Source: Planctomycetota bacterium (GTDB lineage: Bacteria; Planctomycetota; PUPC01; JACPCR01). From it: DNA of 5,404 bases. A model generated the notes under the pieces. It searched no databases. It was not told the origin of the DNA and was given only the letters and a program-made list of their open reading frames with translations. The position numbers were made by a program, and so were the translations under genes. Location of the stretch: positions 1 to 5,404 of the forward strand of contig JASLXP010000553.1 in the NCBI GenBank assembly GCA_030740295.1, written 5' to 3'. Shown piece after piece: positions 1 to 5,308 of this stretch (positions are counted from its first letter, which is position 1; each line of letters opens with the position of its first letter).

Positions 1-3
1 ACT

Positions 4-190
4 GTTTGCCTAGCCCAGCCCAACGGGCGGGGTGAATGGTACAAAGTTTTGAAAAGGGGCAACGCCCCGGCCATTTATGAGGAGGCCATTCATTGGGGCA
101 AATGACCGGGGCGTTGCCCCTAAAGGATGCTCTGCCCGAAAACCCAGCCCGTTGGGCTGGGCTAGGCAAACGGCCCGGGGCTTTGCCCCT
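4..190. repeat. Nested GC-rich inverted-repeat (REP-like) intergenic element
   Basis: Two arms of 25 bases (4-28 and 147-171) are perfect reverse complements. Nested inside them, 55-76 and 100-121 are reverse complements with one mismatch. A further copy of the inner motif, CCGGGGCTTTGCCCCT, lies at 175-190 and differs from 106-121 at one base. Each unit is also a small hairpin by itself: GCCC-AAC-GGGC at 18-28, and GGGGC-AAC-GCCCC within 56-68. The design, short GC arms closing AAC/GTT loops and arranged as mirrored units, is like REP/BIME elements, which occur in many intergenic copies. It might also help end transcription of a gene to the left, but no U-tract follows. No coding frame is convincing here. 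The repeat structure is seen directly; genome-wide copy number is inferred. Confidence 0.8.
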
Positions 191-402
191 GAAAATTGTC
201 ATTCAAATCCGTAAGATTGCCCTCGTCCCGGCCTACTAGTTTGACCATCTGCCGGGCTGCCAGCCGCCCCGAGTTCCTTGGACGCTGGTCTTCATGAGGA
301 ATGCGGACCACAGGCCGTGTTCCGTTACTCAACACACGCGCGTATCCATGGCTGTTTCGCAGGTCCGCGATGAGTTCATGCGTCCGCGCCCTCTTCCCGC
401 GA
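191..402. other. Intergenic stretch with no supported gene
   Basis: Between the repeat and the tatD promoter I see no gene, tRNA or strong motif. An open frame continuous with tatD begins at 301, but its translation up to 468 is arginine/proline-rich, lacks family similarity and lies before the usual TatD N-terminus. Only short hairpins (for example the GGCTGCCAGCC dyad near 256-266) were noticed. Confidence 0.6.
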
Positions 403-430
403 TTGAACCTTCGCGATAACGGCAGACAAT
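403..430 (+). promoter_or_regulatory. Possible sigma70-type promoter of tatD-serS
   Basis: TTGAAC (403-408) and GACAAT (425-430) are separated by 16 bases, each matching four of six consensus positions. Transcription would start near 437, about 32 bases before the GTG at 469. That fits the short TatD start and leaves the frame from 301 mostly untranscribed. The match is modest, so this is a suggestion only. Confidence 0.35.
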
Positions 431-468
431 ACCGCCCGCATTCCTATCCTCCCACGCTCCAATCTCCA

Positions 469-1248
469 GTGGCCACACTCATAGATACTCATGCTCATCT
501 CGATTTCGACCGGTTCGACGAGGATCGGAATGAGGTCATTCAACGAGCGTTTGAGGAGGGCCTAGAGGCGATCGTGACGGTCGGTACCAGCCGCAAATCG
601 TGGGAGGCGGTCTGGGAGATCGTTCGGGACGATCATCGAATCTTTCCGATCATGGGCTATCACCCGTGCGAACTGAATGAGGTCAGCGACGAGAATTGGC
701 CGGAGCTTGCGGCGTGGCTCAAGGAGCATCGGCCTGTCGCTATCGGTGAGATAGGACTCGATTACTATTGGGATACAGTGCCGCATGAGAAGCAGCATGA
801 TTATTTCCGCAGGCAGCTTCGCCTGGCGCAGGAAATGGAACTGCCCATCGCCATTCACTGCCGTGACGCATACCCGGATTGCCTCCGAGTGATACGGGAG
901 GAATTCCCTGATGGTGTGCGGGGTGTGATGCACTGCTTCTCATCCGACCGCAACCATGCTGAAGAGGCCGTCGGTCTCGGGTTGCATATTTCTTTCGGCG
1001 GTCCGCTTACCTATAAGAAGAACGATCATCTGCGCGAGGCCGCGGCGTGGGCCCCGCTTGAGCGTCTTCTCATTGAGACGGACTGCCCGTTCCTTTCTCC
1101 GCAGGCGCGCCGAGGCAAACGCAACGAGCCAGCCTATGTACGTTATACCGCAGAGAAACTGGCCGAGGTGCGCGGGATGGATTTCAATGAACTTGCACAG
1201 GCCACCACCGAAAACGCAAAGAATCTATTTCAATTGGGAGTCCACTGA
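469..1248 (+). CDS. tatD: TatD family metal-dependent hydrolase (DNase)
   Basis: This protein of 259 residues belongs to the TatD/YcfH/YjjV branch of the amidohydrolase TIM-barrel superfamily, cytoplasmic two-metal enzymes known as 3'-5' DNases and implicated in DNA repair and quality control. The expected metal ligands are all visible: the HxH pair H8/H10 in [11 protein letters not shown]94 in [11 protein letters not shown]130 in [12 protein letters not shown]155 in GVMHCFSSD and D205 in [10 protein letters not shown]. The GTG at 469 is chosen because it puts [10 protein letters not shown] at the N-terminus, as in the family, and gives the usual length of about 260. No Shine-Dalgarno sequence is visible, and in-frame ATGs at 301 and 370 would add a tail with no family resemblance. 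The stop lies one base before the serS start, so the genes are probably cotranscribed and translationally coupled. The exact TatD subgroup and physiological substrate cannot be told. Confidence 0.9.
   Translation: MATLIDTHAHLDFDRFDEDRNEVIQRAFEEGLEAIVTVGTSRKSWEAVWEIVRDDHRIFPIMGYHPCELNEVSDENWPELAAWLKEHRPVAIGEIGLDYYWDTVPHEKQHDYFRRQLRLAQEMELPIAIHCRDAYPDCLRVIREEFPDGVRGVMHCFSSDRNHAEEAVGLGLHISFGGPLTYKKNDHLREAAAWAPLERLLIETDCPFLSPQARRGKRNEPAYVRYTAEKLAEVRGMDFNELAQATTENAKNLFQLGVH
1236..1240 (+). promoter_or_regulatory. Shine-Dalgarno sequence of serS
   Basis: GGGAG lies nine bases before the ATG at 1250 and inside the last codons of tatD. It decides the serS start over the long upstream extension of the same frame, and implies coupling to tatD translation. 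Confidence 0.7.
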
Positions 1249-1249
1249 A

Positions 1250-2530
1250 ATGCTGAACATCGAGCTTATCCGAAACGAGCCGGACAGGGTCAAAGCCGGC
1301 GTCAAGGCAAAGAATGTCGAAATCGATATTGATGCCATCGCCGCCCTGGATACCAGACATCGTGAGCTTCGCACGGAACGCGACAAACTCCGCAACGAAC
1401 AGACAACGAAAAGCAAACAGATCCCCCAGGCAAAGAAGAATGGCGAGGACATCGCTCCGATCATTGAAGAGATGAACCGCCTGAAGACCCGTGTTAATGA
1501 GCTCGAAGACGAGGCCAGAGAGCTGAACGCCACGATACAGAATGAGCTGCTCTATATTCCTAACCTGCCGTCAGACACCACGCCGATTGGCCACGCCGAG
1601 GAAGATAATGTTGAGATAAAAAAATGGGGAGAGCAACGCTCTTTCGAGTTTCAGCCCAAACCGCACTGGGATGTGTGCACGGACCTCGGAATCGTGGATT
1701 TTGAACGCGCAACTAAAATCAGCGGCTCGGGCTTCGGGCTCTATATGGGCGATGGCGCTCGGCTCGAAAGGGCCCTCATAAACTACATGCTCGATCTGCA
1801 CGCACAGGACCATGGCTACCTCGAAGTCTTCCCGCCTTTCGTGGTCAATCGGGATACGATGACCGGCACGGGCCAGCTCCCGAAGATGGAGGATGACATG
1901 TATCGCCTGGAAGCGGATGACCTCTTCCTCATTCCAACCGCCGAAGTGCCGGTGACAAATATCCATCGTGATGAGATCCTGAATGCCGAAGACCTGCCCG
2001 TTCTTTACCAGGCTTACACCCCCTGCTTTCGCCGAGAGGCCGGTGCAGCGGGCCGGGACACACGCGGGCTCATTCGAGTTCACCAATTTGACAAGGTCGA
2101 GATGGTGAAGTTCGTCACGCCGGAGACGAGCTATGACGAGCTCGAAACGCTGCTCGAAAACGCGGAGGACGTGCTGCAGTCGCTTGGACTGAACTACCGC
2201 GTCCTCGAGCTTTGCTCGGGTGACATCAGCTTCGCCGCGGCCAAGTGCTATGACATCGAGCTCTGGGCTCCGGGTCTGGAGCAGTGGCTGGAGGTCTCGT
2301 CGTGCAGCAATTTCGAAGACTTCCAGGCCCGCCGAATGAACATCCGGTATCGTTCGCCCGACAGGAAGGGCACTCAATACATTCACACACTCAATGGCTC
2401 AGGCGTCGCGCTGGCGAGGTTGTTCATCGCTATCGTCGAAAACTATCAGCAGGAGGACGGGAGCATTGCTTTGCCCGAAGCTCTGCAGCCGTACATGGGT
2501 GGGCAGACAGAGATTCGGCAACGGGACTAA
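1250..2530 (+). CDS. serS: Seryl-tRNA synthetase (SerRS)
   Basis: SerRS is a cytosolic class II synthetase that charges tRNA-Ser with serine (and tRNA-Sec where present). The protein has 426 residues, typical for bacterial SerRS. Residues 1-105 form the N-terminal domain, with a charged antiparallel coiled coil at about 30-100 that grips the long variable arm of tRNA-Ser. The catalytic core follows: motif 1 region around [18 protein letters not shown] and [12 protein letters not shown] (167-200), the serine-binding TAEVP loop (230-234), motif 2 [15 protein letters not shown] (259-273) running into VHQFDKVE (277-284), [16 protein letters not shown] (347-362), and motif 3 [19 protein letters not shown] (382-400) with its invariant arginine at 390. 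The ATG at 1250 matches the family N-terminus ([12 protein letters not shown]) and has a good ribosome site. The same frame is open back to 956, but that part overlaps tatD and is not coding. The enzyme looks intact and ordinary. Confidence 0.98.
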   Translation: MLNIELIRNEPDRVKAGVKAKNVEIDIDAIAALDTRHRELRTERDKLRNEQTTKSKQIPQAKKNGEDIAPIIEEMNRLKTRVNELEDEARELNATIQNELLYIPNLPSDTTPIGHAEEDNVEIKKWGEQRSFEFQPKPHWDVCTDLGIVDFERATKISGSGFGLYMGDGARLERALINYMLDLHAQDHGYLEVFPPFVVNRDTMTGTGQLPKMEDDMYRLEADDLFLIPTAEVPVTNIHRDEILNAEDLPVLYQAYTPCFRREAGAAGRDTRGLIRVHQFDKVEMVKFVTPETSYDELETLLENAEDVLQSLGLNYRVLELCSGDISFAAAKCYDIELWAPGLEQWLEVSSCSNFEDFQARRMNIRYRSPDRKGTQYIHTLNGSGVALARLFIAIVENYQQEDGSIALPEALQPYMGGQTEIRQRD

Positions 2531-2539
2531 GGGACCGCG

Positions 2540-2677
2540 CAAGAATAACTTCCCATTATGTATAACTGAACATGTGCCGCGGATTGCTTGCCAATCCGTG
2601 CGAGCAACGTGATCTGCACGGTACAGCGAGCAAACCGTGGCACATGGCGATCTTTCGAAAATGGGAACTTATTCTTG
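2540..2677. repeat. MITE-like imperfect inverted-repeat element / structured intergenic DNA
   Basis: The ends CAAGAATAACTTCCCATT (2540-2557) and AATGGGAACTTATTCTTG (2660-2677) are reverse complements at 17 of 18 positions. Inside, CATGTGCCGCGG (2571-2582) pairs with CCGTGGCACATG (2635-2646) at 11 of 12, and the odd pair would be a G-U wobble in RNA. The core can also form CGGATT/AATCCG (2580-2585 with 2593-2598) or CCGTGC/GCACGG (2596-2601 with 2616-2621). These share bases with the outer stem or each other, so some folds are alternatives. There is no open frame, target-site duplication or U-tract. It could be a miniature inverted-repeat transposable element, a folded RNA processing or termination signal after serS, or a small RNA. 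The symmetry is observed; the role is unknown. Confidence 0.6.
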
Positions 2678-2817
2678 AGTAATCTGCCGATAACCGATCA
2701 CATCCAGTCAGCGTGAAACTGGGCGTCTCCAAACAGGCATGCCAGGCGCCGGCTCAGGCCAAAGGACTGATATGCCGGACGGATCCTGACGGGTCTGCCT
2801 CGGGGTGGTACATCTGG
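2678..2817. other. Intergenic stretch with no supported gene
   Basis: Apart from the inverted-repeat element before it and a possible promoter after it, this part of the serS-FNR spacer shows no gene. Short open frames on both strands (such as one from 2713) read through into the reductase gene in another frame and have no recognisable features. A GGCATGCC palindrome lies at 2736-2743. Confidence 0.55.
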
Positions 2818-2845
2818 TTGCCAAGGCCCTTCGAGCCCATAAAAT
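2818..2845 (+). promoter_or_regulatory. Possible promoter of the ferredoxin-NADP+ reductase gene
   Basis: TTGCCA (2818-2823) and TAAAAT (2840-2845) are separated by 16 bases. The predicted transcript would begin near 2852, leaving only about 15 bases before the ATG at 2867. The message would then be nearly leaderless, consistent with the lack of a good Shine-Dalgarno sequence. No operator resembling those at the right end of the window was seen here. Confidence 0.4.
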
Positions 2846-2866
2846 CCCCGCCCTCTTGTGGCGGAA

Positions 2867-3895
2867 ATGAAGAGTGTTTTCAGCAACTGTCGAGCATTTA
2901 CATTGGTTTCAGAAATCGTAAAACCAGAGGGTGTGGACCTGCGTCCGACACCCGAAACGGCGGTCAACATTTACACGCCGAAAGACGCGTTTGAGGCCAC
3001 CGTGGTCAGCAAGCGGCGCATCAATGATCTTTCCAGTCCAAACTACGCCTGGCACATCGTGCTCGATATCGACGGCAGTGAGATGCAGGCCTACTATCGG
3101 ATCGGCCAAAGCATCGGCATCATCCCCGATGGGCGATTCAACGACCCGGTGATGAACCACATTCACCGCGGCCTGAATGCGAAGATCCGCCTCTATTCGA
3201 TCGCCTCGGCTTCATGGGGAGATTCCTGGGACGGCAAGACCGTTTCCGTCTGTGTAAAGCGCGAAATGAGCGAAGACCCGGAGACCGGCGAGCTTGTCTT
3301 CGGCGCCGACTCCAATTACATCTGCGACGCATCGCCGGGGGATAAAGTCCGGATCACTGGCCCGGTCGGCAAGAGCTTTCTCTTGCCGGATGACCCGCTC
3401 GACCATGATTACGTTTTTGTTGCGACCGGCACCGGAGTCTCACCCTATCGAGGCATGCTGATAGAACTTTTCAACCGCGGCATTGAACGGGATGTGTGGC
3501 TGGTCTTCGGTGTTCCTTACTCGACGGATGTCATGTACGAGAGCGAGTTCCGCCACTTCGCCGAAGCCCACTCGAATTTCAGATTCATCACGGCCATCAG
3601 CCGCGAACAGAAGAACGCCCGAGGCGGAAAGCGTTACGTGCAGGACGCGCTTGCCGAGAACGAAAGCGAACTCATTCCTCTCCTCAAGAAACAGAGCGCC
3701 ATGCTGTACATGTGTGGTCTCAAAGAGATGGATAATGGCATCTACCAATGGCTGGCCAGGAACAATTCCAACCTCATCTCGCTCCCTGAGGGCATCGATG
3801 CCGAGGCAGTTCAGAGATTGCCCAGGGATGCGGCGGAATGGCCAATCATCGAGCGAACGCGCGATAAAGAACGATTCTTGAAAGAAACGTACTAA
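2867..3895 (+). CDS. Plant/cyanobacterial-type ferredoxin (flavodoxin)-NADP+ reductase
   Basis: This soluble FAD enzyme should pass electrons between NADPH and a ferredoxin or flavodoxin. Numbering from the GTG at 2858: an N-terminal stretch of about 35 residues leads to NIYTPKDAFEATVV (37-50), then the FAD barrel with GQSIGIIPDG (83-92) and the flavin signature RLYSIASA (111-118). Next come ITGPVGKSFLLPDD (166-179), the NADP fold with ATGTGVSPYRGML (189-201), AISREQKNARGGKRYVQD (246-263), where S248, R249 and Y260 sit at the usual 2'-phosphate-binding places, and MCGLKEMDNGI (285-295). It ends in KETY, matching the C-terminal HVETY of PetH and plastid FNRs, whose last tyrosine stacks on the flavin. 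It is a single-domain form without a phycobilisome linker. The ATG at 2867 (342 residues) is preferred over GTG 2858, but neither has a clear ribosome site. It meets the leftward gene tail to tail. BoxA-like reductases are relatives, so the redox partner is unknown. Confidence 0.93.
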   Translation: MKSVFSNCRAFTLVSEIVKPEGVDLRPTPETAVNIYTPKDAFEATVVSKRRINDLSSPNYAWHIVLDIDGSEMQAYYRIGQSIGIIPDGRFNDPVMNHIHRGLNAKIRLYSIASASWGDSWDGKTVSVCVKREMSEDPETGELVFGADSNYICDASPGDKVRITGPVGKSFLLPDDPLDHDYVFVATGTGVSPYRGMLIELFNRGIERDVWLVFGVPYSTDVMYESEFRHFAEAHSNFRFITAISREQKNARGGKRYVQDALAENESELIPLLKKQSAMLYMCGLKEMDNGIYQWLARNNSNLISLPEGIDAEAVQRLPRDAAEWPIIERTRDKERFLKETY

Positions 3896-4434
3896 GTGAC
3901 GTCCGGCGCCTTGCCCCTGTAAAGCCACATCTCGTACACGGGAGCGATGACCAGGAAGAGCACCGTCAACACCATCAGGAAAACTGAAAACAGTTTGAGC
4001 GCGGCGAAGCCCGGTGCGACGAACCGGATGAGCCAGGGACAGGCAACATCCAATGTGATGCCTGCTGATGGTATGAGCGTGGCCGCGACTTTCATTCGGG
4101 TGCCAAAGATTTCGCTGAAGAAAAACATGTGCACCAGGATGAGGTACACCACCGGCATGATGAACAGGTGATTGTGTGTGAGCAGAAGCAGCTCGTACGC
4201 CTGTTTGGGCTCGCGGATCGTGAAATCTTCTGACAGGTTGCCGTCATCTTCTGCATCGATGTTGCCGCGGTAGTATTCGACAAATCCTTTGCAGGTGAAT
4301 TTCGAAGCCGCGTACTGAAGGGCGAAGTTTGTGCCGTATCCAACAAAGATCCATCCAAGGAAGATTGTGTAGACGATCTTCATGCCCGCAGGCATGGCGC
4401 GGAACTTGAAACCGGGTGAAGCAAACTGTCGCAT
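3892..4434 (-). CDS. Four-helix membrane protein with THxHxFxMP...H motif, unknown function
   Basis: I do not recognise a named family with certainty. The 180-residue protein has about four hydrophobic helices: roughly 19-42, 88-106, 115-138 and 142-165. A polar, acidic section between helices 1 and 2 contains EYYRGNIDAEDD (53-64). The most striking part is ELLLLTHNHLFIMPVVYLILVHMFFF (81-106): H87 and H89 at the start of helix 2, and H102 near its other end. These are separated as in membrane b-haem proteins, though haem binding is only inferred. PWLIRF (133-138) and APVYEMW (164-170) also look like conserved family signatures. The ATG at 4434 lies 7 bases after the stop of the FMN-binding protein gene, so the two are an operon. 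An alternative start at 4497 would overlap that gene by over 50 bases and add an unlikely arginine/serine-rich tail. Its stop overlaps the end of the reductase gene by 4 bases. A role as membrane partner in electron transfer with the flavoprotein is plausible. Confidence 0.8.
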   Translation of the reverse strand: MRQFASPGFKFRAMPAGMKIVYTIFLGWIFVGYGTNFALQYAASKFTCKGFVEYYRGNIDAEDDGNLSEDFTIREPKQAYELLLLTHNHLFIMPVVYLILVHMFFFSEIFGTRMKVAATLIPSAGITLDVACPWLIRFVAPGFAALKLFSVFLMVLTVLFLVIAPVYEMWLYRGKAPDVT

Positions 4435-4441
4435 GGTCGAC

Positions 4442-5017
4442 TCAGGATGGCCCGTTCTGCTTTTCGAGGATCGCCTCCTCCACGAGCACAAGGGCACGCC
4501 GAACGACCTTGGTCATCGCCATCACGGACATGGTGGCGCCGGTAATGTTGATCACATCCTTGTTTATTCGGATAGGGTGAACGCTTCTCTTGCCTCTGAA
4601 TTGCCTTATGAAGCGTTTCGAGCGAATCTCCGAGCCGCGGCACTCCCGGTAAACCATCACGACCGCGTTCTCAAACTTGCCCTCAGGGCTTATGCGGATC
4701 ATGAAGGTAATAGGCCGAAATTTCCCGATCTCTTCAAGGACCAGCGCATAACCGGTGGAGCGGCCATTCTTCTCGCCCTCATAGAAAGTAATCTCTCTGC
4801 TGACCAGCTTTTCTTTAAGTCTGGTTTCGATGGCGCTGGCCGCCTTTTCATCGAGCTCGATCCTCGATTCCTGCACTTTCCCCGAATCTTTGAACAACGC
4901 CTCCCTGGCTTTATCGATCGTGTAATAGACCTGCGTTTTCCCAATCCAATCCGCGTCTGTCACAGGGCAACAGATCACGCTGGCGACGAAAACGAAGAGC
5001 AATGAATGTCCGCGCAT
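4442..5017 (-). CDS. Exported FMN-binding (FMN_bind, RnfG/NqrC-like) domain protein
   Basis: The 191-residue protein starts with a signal peptide (MRGHSLLFVFVASVICC, cleavage probably near 20-22), so it acts outside the cytoplasmic membrane. The mature part resembles small periplasmic FMN_bind proteins related to RnfG and NqrC. It has a helical segment YYTIDKAREALF (31-42), GRSTGYALVLEEIGKFRPITFMIRISPEGK (85-114), VVMVYRECRGSEIRSKRFIRQFRGK (119-143), and the flavinylation motif DVINITGATMS (154-164). T162 of TGAT is the expected acceptor for FMN joined by an ApbE-type flavin transferase; no apbE is in the window. It should carry electrons to or from a membrane partner, most simply the protein encoded 7 bases downstream. 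A frame opening at 5071 uses a TTG inside the operator palindrome and spoils the signal peptide, so ATG 5017 is chosen, although no clear Shine-Dalgarno precedes it. Regulation by a Fur-family repressor is suggested by the palindrome between promoter and start codon. Confidence 0.88.
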   Translation of the reverse strand: MRGHSLLFVFVASVICCPVTDADWIGKTQVYYTIDKAREALFKDSGKVQESRIELDEKAASAIETRLKEKLVSREITFYEGEKNGRSTGYALVLEEIGKFRPITFMIRISPEGKFENAVVMVYRECRGSEIRSKRFIRQFRGKRSVHPIRINKDVINITGATMSVMAMTKVVRRALVLVEEAILEKQNGPS

Positions 5018-5053
5018 CTGAACAGGCCGAATGAAGGGGCAAAAATGAAAGTA

Positions 5054-5072
5054 ATTGAGATTTAATCTCAAT
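5054..5072 (-). promoter_or_regulatory. Fur-box-like operator of the FMN-binding protein operon
   Basis: ATTGAGATTTAATCTCAAT is a perfect palindrome with 9-base arms around one central base. Its core TGAGATT-T-AATCTCA (5056-5070) has the 7-1-7 form of Fur-family boxes and matches TGATAAT-N-ATTATCA at 10 of 14 defined positions. It starts 8 bases after the leftward -10 box and so covers the expected transcription start, a position suited to repression. The site at 5288-5308 has the same outer sequence. Binding by Fur, rather than Zur, PerR or an unrelated regulator, is inferred. Confidence 0.7.
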
Positions 5073-5080
5073 AAGAATGC

Positions 5081-5108
5081 AATATAGAGAATCCAGCGCG
5101 CAGTGCAA
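5081..5108 (-). promoter_or_regulatory. Leftward sigma70-type promoter of the FMN-binding protein operon
   Basis: On the minus strand, TTGCAC (5108-5103) and TATATT (5086-5081) are 16 bases apart. The start should fall near 5074, giving a leader of about 57 bases before ATG 5017. The palindrome at 5054-5072 lies immediately downstream. Confidence 0.65.
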
Positions 5109-5244
5109 TGGGAAATCAGACCAATTCAGTACCGTTTTGTTTCAGCTCGGATACCTGCCCAAGCCTCCGATTAGACGTTTGAAAAGAATAACTTACTGAG
5201 CTTGATCCCATCTGCCGATAGAAAACGATCAGGCTGAAGGGCGA
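5109..5244. other. Divergent intergenic region between two promoters, no gene seen
   Basis: This stretch separates the leftward and rightward promoters. I found no convincing coding sequence or RNA gene. Two 11-base words here (AAGAATAACTT at 5184-5194 and ATCTGCCGATA at 5210-5220) also occur in the same order in the serS-FNR spacer (2541-2551 and 2682-2692), which may be chance. Confidence 0.5.
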
Positions 5245-5254
5245 ATTCTCAATT
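5245..5254 (+). promoter_or_regulatory. Possible extra operator half-site over the rightward -35 box
   Basis: ATTCTCAATT is identical to the right arm of the operator at 5299-5308. It runs two bases into the -35 box, and with the following bases forms the palindrome TCAATTGA (5250-5257). It could be a secondary binding site of the same repressor, 54 bases from the identical main arm. Confidence 0.4.
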
Positions 5255-5280
5255 GAAACACTCGCCGCCAGGCTTATACT
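5253..5280 (+). promoter_or_regulatory. Rightward sigma70-type promoter for a gene beyond the window
   Basis: TTGAAA (5253-5258) and TATACT (5275-5280) are separated by 16 bases; each fits five of six consensus positions, making this the best promoter match in the window. The start would be near 5287. No full gene follows before the end, so it must drive one starting at or after about 5381, or further right. Confidence 0.65.
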
Positions 5281-5287
5281 CCCACGC

Positions 5288-5308
5288 AATTGAGAACCAT
5301 TCTCAATT
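5288..5308 (+). promoter_or_regulatory. Fur-box-like operator of the rightward promoter
   Basis: AATTGAGAA (5288-5296) and TTCTCAATT (5300-5308) are perfect 9-base arms around CCA. The core TGAGAACCATTCTCA (5291-5305) matches TGATAAT-N-ATTATCA at 11 of 14 defined positions, and is one base from the symmetric TGAGAAT-C-ATTCTCA. It begins 7 bases after the -10 box, in the same place as the operator of the leftward promoter, and shares 16 of 21 bases with that operator when centred. A common Fur-family repressor is the likeliest reader. Confidence 0.75.

Noticed and set aside
956..1249. Upstream extension of the serS reading frame
   Set aside because: It overlaps the end of tatD in another frame and has no family similarity; SerRS starts naturally at ATG 1250 with a good ribosome site.
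1571..2386. Long minus-strand open frame inside serS
   Set aside because: It is a shadow of the serS coding strand, with no domain or motif of its own.
2531..2700. Rho-independent terminator after serS
   Set aside because: The stems are long and imperfect, and none is followed by a U-tract on the plus strand.
2818..2857. TTCGAGCCC motif near 2831-2838 resembling a tRNA T-loop
   Set aside because: The flanking bases do not form T-arm or acceptor stems, and no anticodon arm is found upstream.
3440..3928. Minus-strand open frame inside the reductase gene
   Set aside because: It lies almost wholly opposite conserved FNR codons and shows no recognisable feature.
4963..4975. Possible lipobox at the cysteines (C16/C17) of the FMN-binding protein signal peptide
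   Set aside because: The residues before the cysteines (SVI) do not fit the usual small residue at -1, so an ordinary signal peptidase I site is more likely.
4382..5005. Plus-strand open frame of about 207 residues opposite the FMN-binding gene
   Set aside because: The minus strand has a signal peptide and a flavinylation motif; this frame has neither domain nor promoter and is an antisense shadow.
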